Below, one piece after another: positions 1 to 8,135 of a stretch of DNA of 11,977 nucleotides; position 1 is the stretch's first letter; the number at the start of each line of letters is the position of its first letter. A model generated the notes under the pieces. That model saw only the letters and a program-made list of their open reading frames with translations. It made no database searches and was not told the DNA's origin. Position numbers and translations under genes: made by a program. The DNA is from Podila epigama (taxonomy: Eukaryota; Mortierellomycota; Mortierellomycetes; Mortierellales; Mortierellaceae). Where the stretch lies: contig JAAAVE010000923.1 of NCBI GenBank assembly GCA_015679605.1, positions 1 to 11,977 on the forward strand, written 5' to 3'.

Positions 1-3000
1 CCTGCCATACATTAGGTATGTAAAAAAAAAAAAGAGTGAGAGTGAGAGTGGGAGTGTGAGGGAAAGGGAGAGATAAAGTCTGTGCGTGTGTTACCGACAG
101 AATGGAGAGAAAAGAAAAAGCTCCGTGATAACGGAGGTGCTTCCCAACGTCTCTGGGAGAAAGGAGGGTACACAAAAAAAAAAATCCACAGTAACTCATT
201 TCTCCTCTCTCCCCTCTACCTAGACCAAAAAAAAAAAAAAAAAAGCGTTCGAGAGACACTTCAGTTTGCGGCCGATCTACGGTTACCAAGATCAATGTCC
301 AAGAGTGAAAAACACGCCAGGGTAGAGGCACTCATTATGGAACTTGGACTCAAGGGATGTGCAGACAGCTTGATTGGCGACGCTCATGGTGGCGAAGTAG
401 GTCAGGGCGGACGACGAGGAATCAGTGGAGGTGAACGGCGACGCGTGTCCGTTGCTATCCAGCTCCTTACAAATCCCAGTATGCTTCTCTGTGATGAAGT
501 GACCTCAGGTAACAATAACAAGAGTAATTATCAGCAGCAGCAACACGGGGGTTACGAATGGAGGAGGGTTGTTACTAACATGAACGGTCATTCATTCAAT
601 AACATCCACATAGGACTTGACTCCTTCTCGTCTTTGGAAGTGGTCAAGACACTCACTACTTTTGCTCAAGCATCACAAAAGTCTGTTATTCTCGCCATTC
701 ATCAACCACGCGCCGAAATGTTCAAGCTGCTGTCAGAAGCACGAGGGCAGATCGTTGTGATGTCAAACGGCGATGTCGTCTACTCGGGCGCTATCCGGGG
801 TATCTTGGGCTGGCTCGAGTCCATTGGGAAAGTCGCTCCTTGTGCAGTCGACATGAATCCGTTCGATTATATCTTGGACAGTTGTGTGACGGATTTCACG
901 AGTGAGGAGAGCGAACTCGCCTCCAAAGCACAAAGGGACCGTCTTGTCAGGGTTTGGGCAGCACAACAGAAGGCCCTTTCAGAGGGAAAGGCCTTTGTGC
1001 CCGAACCGGCTCTCCATCCCTCCACGCCCATTTCCCCTGTTTACACGCTCCTCAACCGTTCCTATTCTTGTGTCTCCTCTACCTCCACTTCAAACATTAT
1101 CAATTATGACGACTCGAGGTTGAAAGGTTCGACCGACGACACCATCTCGGCCATACAGGAGAAACAAACACCAACTTCGAGCCACCTTCATGACAATGGA
1201 AGGCCAGAGAGTGTTTATTCCACAGTTTCATCATTAGAAGGCAATAATGGTGCCAACTTTGAGCCGCCTACTGTCTGGCAGCAGGTAGTGATATTGACCC
1301 GTCGTGGTTGGATCAACCAAAAGCGCGACAGTATCTTTTTCTGGGTCGTTCTGGCCATCAATGTCCTACTGGGACTCCTTGTTGGCACAATTTTCTGGAA
1401 GTTGGGCGGCGAACAGAGCGACATCCGCGCTCGAGCGAGTATCGCTTACATTCTTGTTGCCTTCCAGCCATTCCTGAGCATGATCATTGGTATTTACCGA
1501 GGGGCTGCTGAGATGAAGATTTATGAACGTGAGCATGGTTATCGATGGTACGGTCCACTGCCGTTCTTGGTCAGTAATTGGATCTGTAGTATCCCGAGCA
1601 ACGTTATCCATCCAGCTGGTAAGATGTGTGCTTGAGTTGTACATGTTCTCATGAGAGAGGGAGAGAGAGAGAGAGAAAAAAGACTATCTTTTTTAACGCG
1701 CCCACGTTTTTTTCTTAGCCTATTCACTTATCATCTATTATATGGCCGGATTGCGTACTGATTCTCTATCGTATGTGGGAATGTACACGGCCATAACAAT
1801 TCTCTTCCAGATGACAATGTAAGTGAAATTGACGCGTCGACATATGGGTTAGATGCATATACTATCGAAGAAAATGCGCCTTTTACGAGGACAATGTCCC
1901 GAGTTAACAATTTTTCTTTCTTTCCTACAACAGCTCCACATTCGCTGTATTCTGTACCTCTGTCAATCGTGACTTTGATGCAGCCACGCTTGTCGGTAGT
2001 ACCATATACCTACCTTTCAGTAAGTTGAACAAAAGTGATTTTGGAACCCTCCTTCTGACATCCATCGCACTGCCTCCATTCTAACCACTCCCCCCCTTTT
2101 TTTTTACTTCTCTCTCCACTTTTACTAACGGAATAGCCATGTCGGCTGGATACATTGTGGCAACAAGTCAGATACCCAAAGTTCTTGGATGGATCCGCTA
2201 CCTGTCCTTCATCCGCCTCGGTTATCAGACCTTGGTCAGTGTCGAGTTTACAGACAATCGATTCGACTGTCCTTATGCGACCCTCACAACGCCACCACCA
2301 ACGCATCCAACGCCAGAAAACCGGTTCACGACATGGGACCCCGTTCTCTGTGGTGCTTGGGATGGTAATAGGATTTTGGTCGATCATTTGGAAGTGCCTG
2401 TCCATTATTTCCCTTCAACTATTGCCATGTTCCTATTCCACATTGGGGCCTACCTTTTGTTCTCTTGGCTCATACTCTGGTCTAAGCCTGCCAATCATAC
2501 GAAAGCAGCAGTGGATGCATCAGCCTTGGATTATGTGACGAGTCTTTTGGGAGGGCTTCTTTACCGAAAGAAACAAAAGACGGATGTCAAAGAAAAAGAA
2601 ACAAAGGAGGAGGAGGAGGAAGTACGTGAGGACGTGAGAGAAGATGGCGGAGAGGAGGAAGAGGAAGACGAAGACAATGGAAAAGATGGGTCTGCAGACG
2701 CAGCTCAACAACCGTTAGCGAAAACCACAACAGCTATAGGAAACTCGCGTGTTGATATGTTCAGCCAGGGACTTGTGACGAGGGATCCCGTCACGATTCG
2801 GATAGAAAATTTGAGTGTGTCAATGAAAAGTTCACAATGGAAGGTGAAGCAAAGGGAGCTGCCCCAGGAAGACCAACGGCGTCAATGCACCTCTTTACCT
2901 TCCATTACACACGAGGTCGTGACAAGGACTCTTCTTCAAGAGATTGATTTTGTGATTCCGCCGGGACAGCTGACAGCCATCATGGGTGGAAGTGGCTCAG

Positions 3001-5169
3001 GAAAGGTATATATTATATATTTTGTGTCAAATCACCATTCTTTGTATTTTCATTGACTTTCTCCTCGCTCGTACTCCTTCTCACTCTCTCACTCTCTCTT
3101 ACATCCTCCTTTTTTTTATGCCTAGACAACCTTGTTAAATACGTTGTCGCGTCGGAATCCCGCCATGTTAAAGGCCACTGGCGATATTTATTTTAATTCG
3201 ACACGGAATCCATCTCTACATCAAGTGAATACTGTCTGCAGTTATGTTCGTCAAGGTGATGGCTTCTTGATGTCACACCTGACAGTACGAGAAACACTTC
3301 GTTATGCTGCTGAACTCGGTATGGGCACGACACTTTCTCGACTCGAGAGATATGCCAAGGTGGAGGAGATCTTGGATTTGGTGGGTCTGCGTGAGTGTGC
3401 GGATGTGATGGTTGGGAGCGCTGACAGCAATGGGATTTCGGGTGGACAGCGACGGCGAGTGTCGATTGGGATGCAGCTTGTCCTAGAACCGGCCGTCTTG
3501 TTTCTGGATGAACCAACCTGTGGTCTGGATGCAGTGACGGCCATGTCTGTTGTCCAGACGCTAAAGAAGGTGGCCTCGGTCTGTGGCCGAACAGTGGTCT
3601 GCACGATTCACCAGCCGCGGTATGACATTTGGAAAGAGTTTGACAATGTGATGTTGCTCTTGACAGGAGGACGCCTGGCCTTTGCGGGTAAGGCTGGCGA
3701 TATCATTGAGCATTTTGCAAAAGCAGGGCATGTTGTCCCTGACCTTGTTAATCCACCAGGTAAAATTATGCGCGTGTCCCGAGGAGAAAAAACGTTTGCA
3801 AAGAAAAGTGACCAAAAAAAAAAAAATATTCGTGCCTACTCACTTTTCATATTTCACCCTTTTCATACTTTTTTGCACTAGACTTTATTATCGACACAGT
3901 GTCTGTCAACTTTCGAACAGCCGAGTTGGAGCGGTCATCAAGGGCGAGGGTCGAACATCTGGCAGAGTTATACAAGTCCACGAGGGCACAGCAGATGCTT
4001 GCGAACGCCCCTACTCTTTCGAATGACGATATCAATAACCCTCATAATGACGGTGGAGCATCGATTGACGGCCAGGTACCTCAGTTCGCTAGCGTGAGGC
4101 GCGCAACACCTATCCTGATCCGCCGATCGTTCAACAATCTGTTTCGACAGAAGGGTCGCTATTTCAACAGGGTCTTTCAACCGCTTGTCGTCCTTATCAT
4201 GGCCTTGGTCTTTATCGGTCGACTAAACCATTCACATAACGAGGTGTTGGACCGACTTGGACTCTTTCAACAGTTGATGAACATTACTTTGGCCGCCTTG
4301 ATGGCCAACATTGACATTTTCCCGCGAGAGGTAAATTCATCCCTTGGGTTTTATTATCTTTTTTATTTTTGTTTGTTGTGCGTGGCATTCTGTTGAGTGT
4401 AACCAAATGTGCCATTGACATTTTTTTTTTTTTACTTTCCTCCTCATGTTTTCACAACAGAGAGATATTGCGTTCAGAGAAATATCCAATGGAGGATACA
4501 GCGCAACTTCATTCTTGTTGTCTTATATGGTGAATGAACTTCCGTTAGTGATATTGGCGGCGGCATGCTGTACGACTTGCATTTTGCTAATGACGGGTCT
4601 TCAAGCCACGGTTGTGAGTGTGAGTTGCCTGTTCTTGGTGATGCTGGCGTATATCACCACGGGTGAAAGTCTTGGTATTGTCTACTCGACCTGTGTCTCC
4701 CACGGTGGCCTCGGTGTGACGTTTATGAATTCAACAGTAAGAAAATATGTCTTTTTTTTCTCCGAGGAGGTTTCTTACTTTTTTGGAGGGAAAAAAAAGC
4801 TCACCCCCCCTCTATTCTGGGACACTTCTTACTTATATTTGCTAGGTTCTTGCATTGACATTCATGGCAGGATTCATGGTATCAAAACTACCACCATTGT
4901 TGATGTATGTGAATAAGGTGTCGGTTTTCAAGTACGCATCTGTAGTGCTCGCGTTGAATGAGTTTTCGACGCTAGAGTTTCATTGCACGGAGGATATGCG
5001 TGTGAGTGGCACATGTGCGCTCAAGACGGGTAAGGAGGCGATTGAGTTGCTTGGGTTTGAGAACGAGTCTGTTGGCCGGAACGCAGCGATGGTCGTGGCG
5101 ATGATGGTGCTCTACCGACTGTTGGCTTGGGTTGTGCTTTCAGCACGGATGCGTGCACACCGACATTAA
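1..5169 (+). CDS. Full-size ABCG (Yol075c-like) ABC transporter, 5' partial
   Basis: Exons: 1-15, 246-508, 614-1618, 1719-1818, 1934-2019, 2137-3005, 3126-3759, 3882-4330, 4461-4736, 4846-5169. Every junction is GT..AG and keeps frame, giving 1,339 visible residues (codon 1 at bases 2-4). Order is NBD-TMD-NBD-TMD, the reverse-topology ABCG layout. NBD1 lacks its Walker A (off-window). It shows signature ISGGE (64-68), Walker B/D-loop LLCDEVTSGLDS (85-96) and switch His122. TMD1 has about six hydrophobic segments (about 333-605), with a Cys pair (C534, C561) in the last external loop. An acidic Glu-rich linker follows. NBD2 is canonical: Walker A GGSGSGKTT (773-781), Q822, ISGGQ (883-887), LFLDEPTCGLDA with D907/E908, and H941. 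TMD2 (about 1088-1332) has C1279/C1289 in the matching loop. Known family role: ATP-driven export of lipids or hydrophobic compounds across a membrane; the substrate cannot be told. Length and order fit yeast Yol075c (about 1,300 aa) better than PDR transporters, which have degenerate NBD1 motifs. I inferred the exact ortholog group without alignment. The stop is TAA at 5167-5169. Confidence 0.93.
227..244 (+). repeat. A18 homopolymer abutting a splice acceptor
   Basis: Eighteen A residues are followed by G, so the intron at 16-245 ends in AAG directly after a homopolymer. The pyrimidine tract lies further upstream (about 199-220). The alternative acceptor CTAG at 220-223 would put the NBD1 frame out, so the AAG is the acceptor that restores LPYIS-VRETLQFAA. 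The tract is length-unstable in principle and prone to sequencing error. Because it lies inside the intron, its length does not alter the coding frame if AAG is used. Confidence 0.8.
509..613 (+). other. Stop-free 3n intron inside NBD1
   Basis: This 105-nt intron begins GTAACA, carries an exact TACTAAC branch site at 573-579 and ends CATAG. It splits the D-loop of NBD1 (TSG / LDS). Its length is a multiple of three and it holds no in-frame stop, so a retained form would insert 35 residues (Asn/Gln-rich) between Walker B and the D-loop without a frameshift. Removing it restores a canonical ABC motif, which is strong evidence that it is spliced. Confidence 0.85.
2589..2690 (+). repeat. Purine-rich tract coding an acidic linker
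   Basis: A GAG/GAA/GAC-rich run in exon 6 of the transporter codes for a Lys/Glu/Asp-rich low-complexity stretch between TMD1 and NBD2. It includes runs of five Glu. It is in frame and continues without a stop into NBD2, so it is a coding linker rather than an unspliced intron. Such charged linkers between ABC halves are often regulatory or phosphorylated; here that is inference only. Confidence 0.75.
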
Positions 5170-5219
5170 TATATCTATTTTGTTGGATGGAGAGAACAAG
5201 AGAAAGTACATAGATTGAA

Positions 5220-5225
5220 AATAAA
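5220..5225 (+). terminator. AATAAA poly(A) signal for the transporter gene
   Basis: AATAAA lies 50 nt after the transporter stop codon, a plausible distance for a fungal 3' end. No transcript data are available to place the cleavage site. Confidence 0.45.
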
Positions 5226-5338
5226 GCACGCTGAAACAACAGAAAAGTGACGATGAGGGTCTATTTTATGCTCTCCACCACCTTTTGCCTTAATTCACAT
5301 TCTCTTTTTTTTACGCCAGGTGACCAGTTTGGTAGTAG

Positions 5339-5579
5339 GGCAATGGCTGGGTTCCAACCTTTAAGAAGATCGACCGTTCAAGTGAGTATGAGGACATTGT
5401 TAAGGAGAGTGTAAATGTGTGTATGTTTGAGAGAAAGAGAAAAAAGGGTTGTTCTTTTGGAGCCAACATCCATTCATTCATTCCATCTCTTTTTTTTCAC
5501 CGCAATGGCCACACGTGTAGAAAGTGCAAAGTGGTTGGTGCCAACTCCAAAGGAACAAGACAACGACCCATCCAAATAA
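5339..5579 (+). other. Possible short spliced coding fragment, unrecognised
   Basis: Two stretches read in one frame across a good candidate intron at 5382-5520 (donor GTGAGT, a T8 tract then acceptor GTGTAG). The first piece (5339-5381) gives GNGWVPTFKKIDRS and the second (5521-5579) gives KSAKWLVPTPKEQDNDPSK before TAA at 5577-5579. The composition looks protein-like, unlike the surrounding repeats, and AATAAA follows at 5717. Against it: no convincing start codon or first exon is found between 5170 and 5338, and I recognise no family. The ATG at 5343 is in a different frame and would give only 23 codons unspliced. It could be the tail of a tiny gene, a decayed fragment, or chance. Confidence 0.2.
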
Positions 5580-5716
5580 CGATTGGGTCAGCGGATTTAG
5601 ACGAAGAAGAGAGAGAGAAGAGACAAAAGGAGACAGTGTGTGCGAAGGTGTAAATGTCTGTGAATGTGAATGTGTGTATGTGAGCATTCGTTTTTTGTTT
5701 ATTTTGCATCGCCTTC

Positions 5717-5722
5717 AATAAA
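5717..5722 (+). terminator. AATAAA hexamer in the spacer
   Basis: A second plus-strand AATAAA lies 548 nt after the transporter stop. It could be a distal poly(A) site for that gene or the 3' end of the possible short transcript around 5339-5579. Sequence alone cannot decide. Confidence 0.25.
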
Positions 5723-5815
5723 AGGTCTGTCTGTCTCCCTGGGAATGAAAAAGATGTGGCAAAAGACAGGTCCCTTTATTTTCTCTCCCGCCTATCCCAA
5801 AGTTCCTGTTCGTGC

Positions 5816-5836
5816 CATGTCATGTCATGTCATGAC
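5816..5836. repeat. CATGT pentamer repeat
   Basis: Three exact CATGT units are followed by CATGA. The 3' end forms the 8-bp palindrome GTCATGAC (5829-5836). Further ATGGATG-type repeats follow at about 5849-5883. This is a simple repeat with no evident function. Confidence 0.8.
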
Positions 5837-5967
5837 AAGACCAGGGACCATGGATGATGGATGGGCGCCAGCAGCATGGATGGACAGCAATTGACACACT
5901 GCTTGCTTGGCTTTGACCGCATACTATCTAACATTCCAGCGACCATGGCCCAAGAAATGTAGAGAGA

Positions 5968-5973
5968 TATAAA
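5968..5973 (+). promoter_or_regulatory. TATAAA element upstream of the kinase gene
   Basis: TATAAA sits 366 nt before the proposed kinase start codon, just ahead of a CATGAC repeat. It would give a long leader, possibly one with an intron ending at the CT-rich CTCTCTCTCCAG near 6184-6195. A core-promoter role is only a guess from the motif and position. Confidence 0.2.
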
Positions 5974-5996
5974 CTAGGCATGCAGCAACGGTTGGC

Positions 5997-6024
5997 CATG
6001 ACCATGACTATGACCATGACCATG
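5997..6024. repeat. CATGAC hexamer repeat
   Basis: About four and a half imperfect units of CATGAC (one unit reads TATGAC) lie in the presumed upstream region of the kinase gene. On the minus strand they read as His-Gly codons, which explains the histidine-rich antisense frame here. Confidence 0.8.
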
Positions 6025-6333
6025 CAGGTAGTTGTGGCCATGCAATTGAGCGTCGAGAATGAACCTTTTTTTACCTTTGTTTAAACTTGACGCTTTTTCT
6101 TGAAAAAAAGTATTTATTTTGGTGACTAAAAGAATGTAAACTTTACACCTTTTTGACAATTTCCCATTCCCTTTCAATTCCATCTCTCTCTCCAGCAAAT
6201 TCACTTCAATTGATTGCATTTTGAACCTCATTCACTTCAACTCCTCCATAACCCAATCCACTCCCACCTCCTGAAAACATTAACAACTCACTCCTCCCAA
6301 CGTCCATTCGCAATTGCATCCCCCTATTCCACA

Positions 6334-8102
6334 ATGACAATAGCCACTACAACCAACTTGGTAAACATGACACTTTCATGGTCCATGTCCATGTCCATGT
6401 CACTTTGTTCCTTTAAACATGGTACACACAACCAAACTGACAATCCATGCACAATGTCGTTCTCTTTTTTTTTGAATTACAGGAACTTGAATCTCTCACT
6501 CACTCACCAGTCCAGACGCAGACACAGATGCAGGTCGATTCTCCAGCACAGACACAGACACATACACAGACACAGACGATGATAACACAGACAAATTCTG
6601 GTGGCAAAAGTGAGAGTGACAGAGTCACTGCAGCAACAGCCATGTTGGTAACTACTGATCAGGTCCCAATTGTACCACAACCTGAACCCGGTCATTCGGA
6701 CTCGACCTCTTCTACCACACCCAGCATCCCACCCATGCGTCCCCGGACGAGACCTCCACCCCTCGAACACTTTATTTACACCGTCAATAGGGCCAGGGAC
6801 AGCAAAAAGAGCAAAGGTATGATGAGCCACGCTGAGCAGGGACAACAACCCTTGTCAGGGTCCTTGCCATTGTCGTCACACCCTCCTTCGAGGTCAGACA
6901 GTGCACACAGCGAGAGCAGCAGCTTTGAGTACGACGGGTCACAGTCATCCTCAGCAGCAGCACAACAAACGACCATGGTCCTCCAGACCCTCATCACCGA
7001 GCCAGAGACCCCTTCACCTATCCTCCCAGCTTGGCCAGCTGCCCAATTGAACCCAGATTATCTGGCGCCTTACCACCCCAAGCAACACAAGAACTTGAGG
7101 AATTGGTCGCAAGGTTTATTGCATCAACTTTGTCAAAAGAGCGAGACGCCTCCTCCTCAGGATTCACCGTCTTCTGTCTTTCAGGCTGCATTTGTTTCTG
7201 CCTTGACTGTGCCCCGCACAGGAAACGAACAAGATGAAAAAGGGACGGCCGCTGTCGTCGTCACTGCGCCCACACCTTCTAGATGGACGACAACGACGAC
7301 TGTCAAAGACATTTCTGCTTCGGCTTTTCCTCTTCCACCTTCGACCCATCATCCTCATAATCATCCTCATAATCATAATCATCGTAAGCAACACAACACA
7401 GTTCCTCCTTCTTCTTCTCCTCAACCACTTTCACATCCACTTTCATCATTACCATCACATCCCTTTTCAAATCAACATCCACCTGTCATATCACCTATGG
7501 TGACAACAACAACATCCTCTTCACTCGGAACATCCACTTCAGCCTCGACTGTGCCCTCGGTCGTCACACCTCCTGGACCTGTTCTCTATCCACAGTCTGA
7601 GGGAGACCGAATCGAGCGGCATTTTCTCTTTCAGACCCATCATCGCCCTCTCAGGGGTCAAACGAAAAAAAGCCAACAACAAGAACAAGAACAAGCCCAA
7701 GCGTCGTCACTCGCAACAACTCAACCATCACGTCCTCGCAGAAAATCCAGTGCTGCTGCTCGATCTGCAGGGGCTACTGCTACTTCTCGCGAGGAGACAG
7801 CATCCAAAAAAAACGTGTCCAAGGTATTATCCTCCTCCCCCTCTTCTTCTTTTTCCTATGGTAGGCAGACTCTTCCCCCTTCAACGACACGTACCCAGAC
7901 CCGTACCCGTCGCTTTTTGTCAGCAGAAAGATTCAGGCGGTTGGTCAGGCTTGTTCAGAGGTTGTTGCAGAGATTCAGACGACAGGGGGTTCGACAGACA
8001 CCACCACCGCCAGTAGCGCAACATTTAGACCATCAAGCCATCGCTCTCGAGACAAGCACGCAGGCTGCCACCATCACCGAGGCTTTACCAATGCATGAGC
8101 GA

Positions 8103-8135
<33 letters not shown>

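Larger units (their letters stand above)
5170..6333. other. Spacer with repeats and presumed kinase-gene promoter
   Basis: This 1.16-kb stretch holds no long open frame with recognisable protein sequence. It contains two AATAAA hexamers (5220, 5717), a possible short spliced coding fragment (5339-5579), TG- and GA-rich low-complexity DNA (about 5580-5690), CATGT and CATGAC simple repeats (5816-5836, 5997-6024) and a TATAAA at 5968. A CT-rich leader (about 6160-6330) precedes the kinase start codon. A histidine-rich 85-codon minus-strand frame at 5974-6231 is produced largely by the CATGAC repeat and is not called as a gene. I see no tRNA-like fold. Confidence 0.6.

Noticed and set aside
82-245. 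Lys-rich N-terminal coding sequence before VRETLQF
   Set aside because: The frame is open by chance through purine-rich and poly(A) DNA. The donor at base 16 and acceptor at 245 join LPYIS to VRETL, the expected ABCG sequence.
2010-2405. 131-codon minus-strand frame
   Set aside because: It is antisense to TMD1 exons and an intron of the transporter, with no motif.
5974-6231. 85-codon minus-strand frame with a His-Gly-rich end
   Set aside because: The His-Gly part comes from the CATGAC repeat, and there is no start context, conserved motif or neighbour support.
6447-6482. Kinase start at the ATG at 6447
   Set aside because: The stretch codes for a Phe run from a T-rich tract ending in TTACAG, a typical acceptor. 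Splicing from 6360 to 6483 keeps the frame and gives a better start context.
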